Assembly: GCF_000003605.2 (NCBI RefSeq)
Contig: NW_003141310.1
Span: 20,687-47,600, forward strand
Direction: 5' to 3'
Source of the DNA: Saccoglossus kowalevskii
Lineage: Eukaryota > Hemichordata > Enteropneusta > Harrimaniidae
Length of the DNA stretch: 26,914 bases
Shown: positions 10,765-22,000 of the stretch, piece by piece
Layout: each line of letters begins with the position of its first letter
How positions within the stretch are numbered: the stretch's first letter is position 1
Program-made: the position numbers and the translations under genes
Notes under the pieces: model-generated
What the model saw: only the letters and a program-made list of their open reading frames with translations
The model's database searches: none
Told to the model about the DNA's origin: nothing

Positions 10765-12324
10765 TTAAGGTAGCGAGACTATTATTTGTGTTGAAAATTA
10801 CGATTTTCACATTTATTTATTAATTGATGAAATGCACTATAAACTTTCATATGATAAAGTCAACATAACATAGAATGTCATGTAAGTTGGTTAAAATGTA
10901 TATTTTCTGAAGGGAAGCAAGGCAGCCTCAGTAGTGTTTTCCAAAATCAACAATACAGGTTTAATCTGTGTGCCTATAAGTTTCAAAGATAAACTCAAGA
11001 CAAAGCAATGTTAGGATGTGTTATCAGTAGCTATCTGACACACAATGAGTGTTTCCAAACATTCCAGTGGTTTGTCTCCGCCCCTGTTTGTTTCACAGAT
11101 TAGTCATTTGCATATGAATGTGTCAGACACAAGGTCACCCAGCCACTGAAAAAATCATTGATTNNNNNNNNNNNNNNNNNNNNNNNNNNNNNNNNNNNNN
11201 NNNNNNNNNNNNNNNNNNNNNNNNNNNNNNNNNNNNNNNNNNNNNNNNNNNNNNNNNNNNNNNNNNNNNNNNNNNNNNNNNNNNNNNNNNNNNNNNNNNN
11301 NNNNNNNNNNNNNNNNNNNNNNNNNNNNNNNNNNNNNNNNNNNNNNNNNNNNNNNNNNNNNNNNNNNNNNNNNNNNNNNNNNNNNNNNNNNNNNNNNNNN
11401 NNNNNNNNNNNNNNNNNNNNNNNNNNNNNNNNNNNNNNNNNNNNNNNNNNNNNNNNNNNNNNNNNNNNNNNNNNNNNNNNNNNNNNNNNNNNNNNNNNNN
11501 NNNNNNNNNNNNNNNNNNNNNNNNNNNNNNNNNNNNNNNNNNNNNNNNNNNNNNNNNNNNNNNNNNNNNNNNNNNNNNNNNNNNNNNNNNNNNNNNNNNN
11601 NNNNNNNNNNNNNNNNNNNNNNNNNNNNNNNNNNNNNNNNNNNNNNNNNNNNNNNNNNNNNNNNNNNNNNNNNNNNNNNNNNNNNNNNNNNNNNNNNNNN
11701 NNNNNNNNNNNNNNNNNNNNNNNNNNNNNNNNNNNNNNNNNNNNNNNNNNNNNNNNNNNNNNNNNNNNNNNNNNNNNNNNNNNNNNNNNNNNNNNNNNNN
11801 NNNNNNNNNNNNNNNNNNNNNNNNNNNNNNNNNNNNNNNNNNNNNNNNNNNNNNNNNNNNNNNNNNNNNNNNNNNNNNNNNNNNNNNNNNNNNNNNNNNN
11901 NNNNNNNNNNNNNNNNNNNNNNNNNNNNNNNNNNNNTTTACCAACGAGTTGTGGTTTGAGTTGGGGGCAATGTGACTAAAACAGTAATTGAAATTCAGCA
12001 CACTATTTTTTAAAACGCGTTGCTTGAATAAAACTGACCAGACACATTCAATTTACCAGACTATTGAACAACTAGGAAAAGTGAAAAAAATACTTCTTAT
12101 CGCCAGCGTAAATGCGTAATTATTTTTTTTACAGAAAAAGTAATTTTTCACCTTTGATTGAGTAACGCGTCGTAGAATGCAGATACGGGCATGCAAAATA
12201 CACTTGTGAAAAGCTTGAAATCTGGCGATTCTAAAAATATATACTTTCCCGGGTCTATTTGTAGTCATTTAGTCACAATTAGAAGATGAAAAAAAGTATG
12301 CAAATAATAGTCTCGCTACCTTAA
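10765..12324. mobile_element. TTAA-flanked element with perfect 20-bp terminal inverted repeats
   Basis: TTAA (10765-10768) is followed by GGTAGCGAGACTATTATTTG (10769-10788). The exact reverse complement occurs at 12301-12320 and is followed by TTAA (12321-12324). Counting TTAA, which is its own complement, the match is 24 bases without mismatch. A 4-bp TTAA target duplication is the hallmark of piggyBac-type cut-and-paste transposons, although their ends usually begin CC, so the family is uncertain. The span is about 1.56 kb, of which 773 bases are unsequenced. The visible 375 bases on the left and 384 on the right contain no recognisable transposase, so it is either non-autonomous or hides its ORF in the gap. 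Confidence 0.65.
11164..11936. other. Assembly gap (773 N)
   Basis: A run of N inside the TTAA-flanked element. Apparent long open frames across it are artefacts of the unknown bases. Confidence 0.99.
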
Positions 12325-13997
12325 AAAACATTATCATGATCATATCAACTATTTGAAATAGCAACCAACATAATTTTATTTATATTATTAGTAAAAAAAA
12401 CGGCCTTTTTTATAATGCATTCTTAACATTCCTATTTTCCAGCATCAATAACTTTTACATAACTCAAGCGAGTGCTATGTTTAGGGATTTCGGTGGTATA
12501 CAAATAACTTATTCAGAATGTTAGTAATTTGTGTTGTATTCAACAACTGTAATATAATAAAAAAAACTTTGGACATAATCTCGAACCACGGTATGACACA
12601 GTAGGACGGCGACCCAGCACTCCATTATTCTTCATGTTATAGATGTATTATAACAAATATGCTGGTACATCATTTGACAGCTCTACTGGTCGGCATCACA
12701 CAGTACTATAATAGCATCTGCGTACAAGTATCATGAGATATTTCTTTCTATCAGCAACGCGGAATTTTTTCAACTCTATCTATCATAAAACCTCATTGCA
12801 ATTATTAAGACATTGCCTTTCGTAAATAAAAAATAGATAAATAATATTCATTTTTAAAAAGAGCCGCGTGCGCCAACATGCGTCAGAGTGAGTGTACACA
12901 GTGCCTATGTAAAATATTAAGTGTTTTTTATCTTCAAATCACAATCTATTTACAAACTACTACTATAATCATATATAATTATAACGAATTGTCAAATATT
13001 AATTGAATTCATAAATCGCTAGTGTGTTTTATTGATTGATTTATTGATAGGTTCGACTTCTAATTAACCGTCCGTGACCTGTATCTGACTCAATTCATAC
13101 TCGTATCGTGACAACAAATAATTCAACATCAATATCGGACACCAGCTGAGAATAAAAAAGAATTTACAATAGAACTAGTAGTAGTGGCAATATTGCTATC
13201 GAAATAAGGACCTTTGGAGTAAAGTTATGGTAATGTAGAAATTGAACGTTGATCATGTAAATTTTCAAAACAAAAAAGTGTTTGACATAACCGCATATGT
13301 GGACAGAGGTTTACTATTTTACTATTTTAAGTTTCGTTATGCCAAGAATTTGTTTACAAGAAGTTTCTAAACGATGTTTTGCTTAACGCTGCACAGTAGG
13401 TCTGGTTGTACGGTGTCACTCAAGATTCACTCTTTTGTAGATAAGAAAGGGGATAATAACACTGATTATGTGATACAAAGCAGTTGTCAAAGTTAACTCT
13501 ATTCATATAAGTATTACAATACATTTCCAGGAGGTCTGCTACTTGACAATTGAGACATATTGTCATCTCCCGATTCAAAAAAAACACGTGTCAACAATAC
13601 ACGTATGCCGTAACACGCCTACCTGAAGCTGGGTCAACAGGGGATCCGCCTATTTGAATGGAACTAACCCACCTATTATACGGTGATTAACGCTATGACG
13701 TGCCTTATTATCATCCCACCACAGGAACGTTAGAAATCTTTTCATGTGACCACTTCACTGATATATTACATGCGATGCCCGCTGTCACTTTCACAGTAAT
13801 ACAATGGCATTCTGATGCCACCACACCTTACGTATTACACTGGTCTGTCGCCCGTTGACTGTATCCGACCAACATTGTATTAACGGAAATCCTGTGTCCG
13901 ACCTTCAATCGTTGTGTATGCTTGCGTGATATATTCAAATGTATTTCCTCGACGTAAAAACAATTCTTGGCTGTTATTATTTTTATTTTTAAAAAAT
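12325..13997. other. Upstream flank of the transporter gene, no gene seen
   Basis: AT-rich, with no coding pattern on either strand. The two minus-strand open frames at 13828-14221 lie antisense to exon 1 of the transporter and its 5' flank and are shadows. The 5' UTR and promoter of the transporter presumably lie in or beyond this stretch, but I see no decisive signal. Confidence 0.4.
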
Positions 13998-16886
13998 ATG
14001 GATCTGCAACGAAGGAAGTCAGAAATCCAACCTTCATGGAATATCTCTGCAGATGGTGGATGGGGATGGTTTGTTGTGATCGGCAGTAATATTGCAATAA
14101 TGATATGTGCCGGACTACCTCCAAGTATGGGACCGGTATTGTCAATTTTATCAGAAGTCTTCGATTCCAATGTGTCAGATACGTCATGGGTACTTTCCTT
14201 GGCAATTTGTATGGTCAACATAACAGGTACAGTATATATTCAGAGATTTCCAATCAGAGGGAGATATTTTAATAACTCGTTATTGTAGTATATTCTTCTT
14301 GTAGGATCAAGCCATAGTAATTACTCACTCTGATGGGTAGATGCGAAATCTGAGTAAAGTCAGATTGTTTGCTTTGTCAATATTGTTTAAATGAATTAAT
14401 ATGATGTATTGCTTCATAACAGCAAGACACACGGTACACTATCGAATTCGATCTGGTTCTCACTCACTTGCACAAACCCACGATATATATATATATATAT
14501 TACATAAAGATGTGTACATTGAAGCGCGTGCCGCATGGGATTTTCATTAACCGAATACAATAGAAACTGTTAACAGCGATGTACGTAACATTATAGTAGT
14601 TCTGAGCAATCTTGTTATTCACTATAGGACCATTGGCGAGTGCATTGACTAACAAGTTTGGAACACGTTCAGTGGTGGCGCTTGGTGCCATGTTATCATG
14701 TATTGGAATGATTATGAGTTCATTTGCGTCAAGTGTATCGTATTTATGTATCAGTTACGGTTTTATAACAGGTACGATGTCATACGTTATGTATTTACTT
14801 TGTGATAATATCTGAGTAGTGTCAAATAACAAATGTTAAACCAAACAAATGTCATGCAAAACTATATACAAAGCTATATTCTATTTATTAAATTATTATT
14901 TCCACAAAACGCATCGCTGAATGGGGAAGGATCACTTTTTAGCCAATCGCACGTTTTTCGTGTTTTGATTTTAAATACAATTTACTGTCATTTGTGAATA
15001 TTTATAGAATGTGAAAAGCAGCATATATTAACATGCATTGCTGAACCATTGTCAGTTGTACATTGGGATGTGATTCATACAGGTTAACATGACAAAAAGA
15101 CGTCATTTTGGAAATTATTGCTGCTGTATAGCAATATTAATTCAAGTGTCCGAGAATTTGTTACACTTAACAGTCTGTATAATAAACAAGTATACGTATT
15201 TGTAACGAGCACAGGACAGGACAGTAATAAAACAATAATATTGTGTTACAGGAATTGGTTATGGCCTAGCGTTTACGCCAAGTATCGGTATTCTCGGGGT
15301 GTATTTCCATCGTCGCTTTGCCCTGGCTAACGCCCTCGCATTTACCGGTACCAGCACTGGATTCTTCATCTTTCCGTCAGTATTACGCTATCTTCTCGAC
15401 ATCTATGGATGGACTGGTACTTTTGTCGTACTTACAGGTCTTTCTGCAAATCTATTTGTATGTGCTGCCCTGTTTCAACCCCGAACATGTCACATCATTG
15501 AGACAGGTCGTCAAACTGATGACTCAACGACACCACAATCTCCCAGATTATTTAGCGTCTCCAATTCTATGGCTCATTGTACATATATAGAGAATAGTGA
15601 AACGTGCGACGTTGGTGTCTCTGCTTACAATATCCCGTCATACTCACCACACTGCCATCGAGGGTCGGTCCTTTCAAATCACAGAAATATCGTGTCTTGG
15701 AAAAATGAACTGAATAAAAACAATTCCAATTGTCGCGGCTCGAAGACAAGTGGTGATGAAAGTCAACATTATGGTAACGTAGCAGACACTAAGTTGGGCA
15801 GCACAGGGAACCTTATGCTGTCTGAATTGAAGAATAATGATCAAACCCGAAGGCGACTCTCAAGTTCTGTTAATAAAAGACAATCTATGTCCCAAAAATT
15901 GTTAACTTTCCTCGACTGGGGTCTATTTTGTGAAAATCGATTATTCACAGGATTTACCTTCACTCTTTTCCTTATCGGTATTGGTTTTAACGTTTCCCTA
16001 GTACACCTTGCATCACGAGGTATCAGCTACGGTTTAGCGCCAACGGAAGCGGCACTCATCTCTTCAGTCGTCGGAATATCAAACGTTGTTGGCCAATTTG
16101 GACATGCGTGGTTGGTACAGGCAAAATGGACAACAGGCTCGCAGTGTTATTTCACCTCGTTGTTTGTGTGTGGTGTGGCGTCACTGTTTAGTGTGTTAAT
16201 GAAGAGAGCCGTTGAGTACGGTATATACTGTGCCATTCTTGGTCTGACTAGTGGTGTATACATGACAGTTATACCGGTAGTCTTAAAAGAATATGTCGGC
16301 AATGCTAAGATGACAGACGCATTAGGACTCTCCCTTCCAGCCCTTGGAATTGGCAGTCTGATTGGCCCACCCATTTCAGGTAAAACACATTGTTACATGG
16401 GGTGGATGAGTGCCATTCGTTGTGTGGTTGTTTTCAATAACACAACAATAAATATATAACAAAAATGACGGACGACTCTGACCACAAAAAGGGTGAATTC
16501 TTACATACAGTCTTTTGTTGTTGCTGTAGTATTTTTGGTGTTTTTTTTCTATAAAGTACTATGCTAGTGTATAAATGGTGTAATGTAATTTGTAATTTCT
16601 ATTTACAGGGTGGATCTTTGACAAAACAGGGAGCTATAACGGTCCATATTATTTAGTTGGATGTACGTTCCTATTATCTACGACGTTTGTCTTCGCAGAG
16701 TTATATTACTGCCGATGGTGCACCAAGTGTGACGATAGTATTCAAGATGATAAAACAGCGCCACCTACGTTACACAATTGTCTGACTCCACACCAAGAAT
16801 CTGAAACTTCATATGCGAATACTAATTTTATATACGTAAATACTGCTTTCCTGGCCGATAACATTATGTCAGATACGTGGATTTAA
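13998..16886 (+). CDS. Monocarboxylate transporter-like protein (SLC16/MCT family), 4 exons
   Basis: Coding exons are 13998-14226, 14628-14771, 15252-16379 and 16609-16886 (1779 nt, 592 residues plus TAA). All introns are GT-AG and phase 1, each splitting a glycine codon. The ATG is the first in its frame and has A at -3 and G at +4. The MCT signature DGGWGW is at residues 19-24, leading into TM1. TM2-3 contain GPLASALTNKFGTR (77-90), and the TM5 motif YFHRRFALANALAFTGTSTG is at 142-161. TM1-6 end near 199. A long Ser/Thr/Asn-rich loop (about 200-345) precedes TM7-12, which start at DWGLFCENRLF (346). The C-terminus is hydrophilic and ends DTWI. The family carries monocarboxylates and related solutes across membranes, usually the plasma membrane. 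By my alignment, the MCT1 residues Lys38, Asp302 and Arg306 (rat numbering) correspond here to Pro42, Asn402 and Gln406, so proton-lactate symport is unlikely. It is closer to the orphan MCT group (MCT9/12/14-like); its substrate is unknown. Confidence 0.92.
14483..14501. repeat. (AT)n microsatellite in transporter intron 1
   Basis: An uninterrupted AT dinucleotide run of about 19 bases lies within the first coding intron. It is likely length-polymorphic. Confidence 0.9.
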
Positions 16887-17100
16887 ACAGAATCAGTCGT
16901 GACTGTGTGCTTTAAACAATTGATATATGATATACAGTTACATTTATTGAGATTTATATATGATGACAATTTCATTCAAAGGTCTTTTCGGCACAGTCAC
17001 GTGATTCTGGACGGTGTCACATTTATTCATAGTATTTATTCATCAAACATTTAATATAATGACTTTGAAATTAACGATGATGTTAATACCATTTTTATAA

Positions 17101-17106
17101 ATTAAA
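17101..17106 (+). terminator. Candidate poly(A) signal of the transporter gene
   Basis: ATTAAA, the commonest variant of AATAAA, lies 215 bases after the stop codon. About 20-50 bases later comes a GT/T-rich tract ('tttgtgtt', 'cttgtttttttcttg'), as expected for cleavage-factor binding. No AATAAA occurs between the stop and this point. Confidence 0.4.
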
Positions 17107-18900
17107 TAATTACTCAGAGCATTTGTGTTCGATACACACTTGTTTTTTTCTTGTACGAACTTGATTCTGCTTCGCACGTATATCTGATTTACTTGTGAAA
17201 TATTGTTATGTTTTAACAAAATATGTGTGTATTACCGATATCATAGCAATTACACTGTAAGTGTCTGTATTGTAATACTAGTATATGACGAATGACGTCA
17301 CCTGCCACGTGAATGTGTTGAGTACAACATGTATTCAAATGCTGTACTCTGAGTATATCATGTGCAATGCGTTATGGGAGATAAATTCGAAATATATTGG
17401 AAATATATTATCACAATGACACTCACTAGATTCACTAGATTAAATGTATTTTTTTTTTAGAAAATCGTTTACAATACTAGTATCGCTATCAATACTCATC
17501 CAACCGACGTCAATATTTTGACAATGAATATTTTACAATGAAAACCAATGCACAAAGGCAGTTAATATTACCAGATTAAGACTCTATATTGGATGACGCC
17601 CTCAACTGCCAGTAACTTCATTTACTGATTTGTCGAGATAACATTCGATACCATTTTATATGTGGATGGCCGGCTGCCATAGAAACTGGTAACAATTTTC
17701 ATAACATTTTCAAGGTACATGTATAACGTTCCAGCTTACTGCCTCCATAGTTTGCGGACTTCCGCACCGTGGAGCCGACATCTTAGCGGAATTTCCTGAC
17801 TAGTTTGGGTAACTATGTATAATAGTGGAACATGATTTCAACTTATAATTGTATGTATAGTGTACATATGCTAATTCACATATATTGTTTTACAAAAGTA
17901 ATAATAAGGCCTACATATGTATAACCTGTAACAGTTTATATTTCTATACCTCAATTGCAGCCAACAAATTTAGTTTTTTATTTATAAAAATATGATCCAT
18001 ATCTATGAAATTCCCCGCTTTGCAGACTATTCAGCAAAATGGAAACTGTCAATAAATACTAAAAAAAACTTGAAAAATTATATTTAACAAATCAAACAGA
18101 CTTATGAATAATGATGTTGAGCTACTCATTTTTAGTTACTTCGAGAAGATACTCGTGTCAGTGGAGGAAATAAAAAGAGGATATAATAGTACAAAAAAAC
18201 AACAACAAAAAACAGCCAAGTTCTTCCATATTTTATTATGCACGCATGCGCAAGTGCAACAAGTAAACCTACATAAACTCACAGACCAATAAGATGAGGT
18301 CTTACACTTACTTGTTTTCAAATGCTACTAAACAAAACTTTTTTTTTGAAGGGATGAGTACAGTCAAGCAATTTAACTACTTCGGCCTAGTTATCACTCT
18401 AAATTAAAAAAAAATATTATTATTTATCTTTATTTCAGACTGTCAAGCTTTTGAAAGTCCATATAAAACTAGTATTAAGTGAATAAATAAAGAATTGAAC
18501 CGACTTGTCGAAATTCAAAACACTTCTTCAAGTTTTTAAATTTCAAATAAATAAAACTGTTCTTAAGACATCACAAATTTTGAAATATGTTTACCTTATA
18601 ACTTGTAAAAAAACAAATTAATAATAAATTGAAACAATTATTTATCATACAATGGCAAATGGAATTAATGACTACAGCTGGCCGAATAATGCTAAAAATA
18701 AACAAAGAATTCAAAGCAAAGCAGCGACCGCTGAACAAATTAGAAAACTACCTGATAAATATTAACACTGCATGAAGTCTTTATGACATGTAGACTTAGC
18801 AACCACTTTCTAAAAATATAAATATAACTCATTGAAAAAATATCCATCCATGTCAACTTTAACATTTGGCTGGTCCCCGCTTCTGCACACAAGCTCAAAG
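17107..18900. other. Intergenic between transporter and AMT
   Basis: No gene seen. A perfect CRE-like TGACGTCA (17293-17300) stands six bases before a CACGTG E-box (17306-17311). Open frames near 18104-18321 are antisense pairs of low-complexity sequence (Lys/Gln-rich against Phe/Cys-rich) and are not credible genes. Confidence 0.35.
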
Positions 18901-18915
18901 ATCACGCCCAGCCGG

Positions 18916-18996
18916 GTCACGTGATCTGACGCGCAGTTCAGCGAACTTTAACATTCGCTGATATGGCGAATCCGCCCTCTGGTGTCAACCGGAAGT
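18916..18996 (+). promoter_or_regulatory. Likely AMT promoter with E-box, YY1-like and GABP/ETS-like sites
   Basis: Just upstream of the AMT start, the sequence becomes locally GC- and CpG-richer. It carries GTCACGTGA (18916-18924, USF-type E-box), ATGGCG (18963-18968, core of a YY1 site) and ACCGGAAGT (18988-18996, GABP/NRF-2 ETS site). ETS and YY1 sites close to the start are typical of nuclear genes for mitochondrial proteins. No TATA box is evident. Site identity is by consensus only. Confidence 0.5.
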
Positions 18997-19048
18997 ACAA
19001 TTTGGAAGCTGGTTTATGACTGATGTTTTTTGCTGGAGAAATAAAAAA

Positions 19049-22000
19049 ATGTCTGGAGTTCGTTTTTCTAGTTTGTTGCCAAGATTGATTAGCCGTGGGA
19101 CTAAATGGAATAGTCAGCACCCCATGTGGGTTACACAAAGACTATTTGCATCAGAGGTAAGTCGTTTCGTTCACGTTTAAATAAGTTGTCTAAACCTCCC
19201 ATCGTCAGGTCGAGGCCCGGATATGAAGCGAGTGAATATGCTGTCTGCTGCGGTTTTACTCACAGACTACCTGTAGCCCAGACCATCACCAACTATTTAC
19301 GTAGCATTTAAACAAATGCATGTTATTCCCACCATCGTATCTGCGAGCAAGTAGTCCGGCACCAGTTGGTTAACACATGTTAACGTCAGCCCAGTGATAT
19401 ATTTTTTGAAGTAGATGTGATTCGTATCTCTCTCTGTACTAGGTTCGTGCTTTGTTTTGATGATACGCCCTGTTACCACCATATAGTGATCGCTACATTA
19501 GTAGCATCTGTGACCCATTTATTAAATATCAATGTCACTATCTTGTATAAGCGTCTCCCGCATTTGAATACTGGGATAGGATATGCTTGATGGGGGTGGG
19601 ATGGGGTGGAGTGTTCATGCTTGAGGATGGGTCCACAGAATTGCCAGTGGTATAAAAGTAAAATTTCCATGACAAATTATATAAAAGAATTTGGGAAAAT
19701 ATGAATACAAAAATTAGTGTCAGGCATATAGTAAATATAAATAAAAGAAAATTTGTCATTTATAAAAACAAAAGCAACGAGTCAGTTCCAGGTGGATTAC
19801 CTATATTTTTCAAAATATAAGATTAAAATGTAATGGAACAATAGCAGATAGAATCAATCAATTATGTATGTTTCATTGATTTATTTGCTTTTTGAGTTAC
19901 AGAGATTTTTGCAGAGTTTGTACTTAACACTAAAATTTGAAATTCAAAAAATATTTATAATTTTGTTATGTCTTTTGCGATCAGTGACATTTGTGAAAAT
20001 ATTTGTTTACAATTGTCTAGACATTTTATAACTGGCTTTGCAGTTCCCCACCACCAATTAGATATACTTTTGTTGATGTTACAGCATTTCAAAATTCAGG
20101 CTTATTTTTACCAAATCTCATATTACAGGGGATAATTAGTCCCCATTTGGACACAGTCCAAAATGGGGGAATTTTGGACTGACCTCTGTTTGTCCGTGAA
20201 TGCATGATCCAGATCTATATCTTAAATATTCATGGACCAATTACATTTAAACTTCACGCATGCATCATACATAATATTATACATATGCACATCAATTTGT
20301 TTCACTTTCTGATTCAAAATGGCCAAATGGTGTCCAGTTTGTGCTAACAAATCATCAAATACCAAGCATTCATGCCATTTCTGAGGGGATTTTGTTCAGA
20401 CTTGGTACATATATTAGATATTATGGGTTTCTGATGCACATCATTTTATTTTTCAGATTGGATTTGAAATGGCCGACTGGTAGCCATTTTATTTTAATGA
20501 ATGCAGTTCTAGTGCCACATCTCTGCCATGCTTTGACTGATTATGTTAAAATTTTATATATTCATTATACGTCATGATATAGATATACAGGTACATGTAT
20601 ATTGGTTTGACTATCTGATTCAAAATGGCCAAATGGCGGCCATTTTTGTGCTAAAAAATCATCAAAAATTAAGGATTTGTGGCATTTATTGATTAATATT
20701 GTTCAAACTTGTACATACATTAGACATTATATGGGTTCCTGCTGCATGTCATTTTATTTTACAAAATGGCTGACTGGCGGCCATTTTGTTTTAATGCATG
20801 CGCTTCTAGAGCCATATCTCTGACATGCTTTGACTGATTGTTCAAATTTTATATATTTATTATACATTATGTTACACATATATAAATGTTTTAATTAATG
20901 CTGTTTCAGAGCAATATCTCTCAATGTGGACAAGTACTCGTTTGATGATCACATACAAGATGTCAATCAATTAATGTTAAAAAAATCATAATCATATTAC
21001 TATAAACAAAACTATATATCTTAAATTTGATAACTAACGGGGACTGTACCATGCATGGCTTGTATGTATGCATTCAGAGTTTTGATAATTTTAATGGGTA
21101 TATTATAATTTTAGTTCTTACATTAAATATTATTATTATACATCTGTCACCGTAATGCCATAAGTTACAGCGTGTCGTAATTTTGCGATATTTTAGTGGG
21201 TATTTTCTTGTGTTTATGAGAGAAAAAATGTTGAGACTAAAAATGAGAAATCTCTGTCTAAACTTCAATGAAATTTTGATATGAGCATGAATTCTGTCCA
21301 GTGGCTAGAAAGAATATTCATTAGAGAGGTTTGAGAAATGGAATTTTTTTCCATGATGAGAAATCAGTGGTAATACTATAGCCAAGGGTATTGAGGAAAG
21401 GTAATGAGGAACTACATTGGAAAAACATATTTAATATAATGGGGTATATAAACATTCATATTTTTATGAAATTTACTGTAACACTAAAATATTTACTGGT
21501 CTCACAGTATTGTGATCATTTTTAGACTCGTTCGAACACCCTTGAGGGTCCGTGCGTGTGTGCGTGCGTCCGGACCTGTATCTTAGACATGCCCGGACCA
21601 ATCACAATCAAACTTAACACATACATCATATATAATATTATACATATGCACATCAATTTGTTTCACGATCTGATTCAAGATGGCTGAATGGTGGCCATTT
21701 TTGTACTAAAAAATCATCAAAATCAAGCATTTATGGATGGATTTTGTTCAAACTTGGTACATACGTTGGACCTTGATGCACGTCATATTATTTTTCAGAT
21801 TCGACTGGCGACCATTTTGTTTTAATGGTTGCAGTTCTAGTGTCATATTTAGTGTCAATGCTTTGACTGATTGTCAAATTTTATATATTCATTATACATC
21901 ATGACATAGATATATTGGTTTGACTATCTGATTCAAAATGGCCAAATGGCAGCCATTTTTGTGCTAAAAAATCAAGCACTTCTAGCATTCCAGAACTGGA

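Noticed and set aside
11118-12001. Three long open frames of about 273-288 codons
   Set aside because: They consist almost wholly of unknown residues across the N gap.
16997-17005. GTCACGTGA downstream of the transporter, identical to the AMT promoter E-box
   Set aside because: It lies in the 3' UTR of the transporter; a 9-base match between two sites is weak evidence for shared control.
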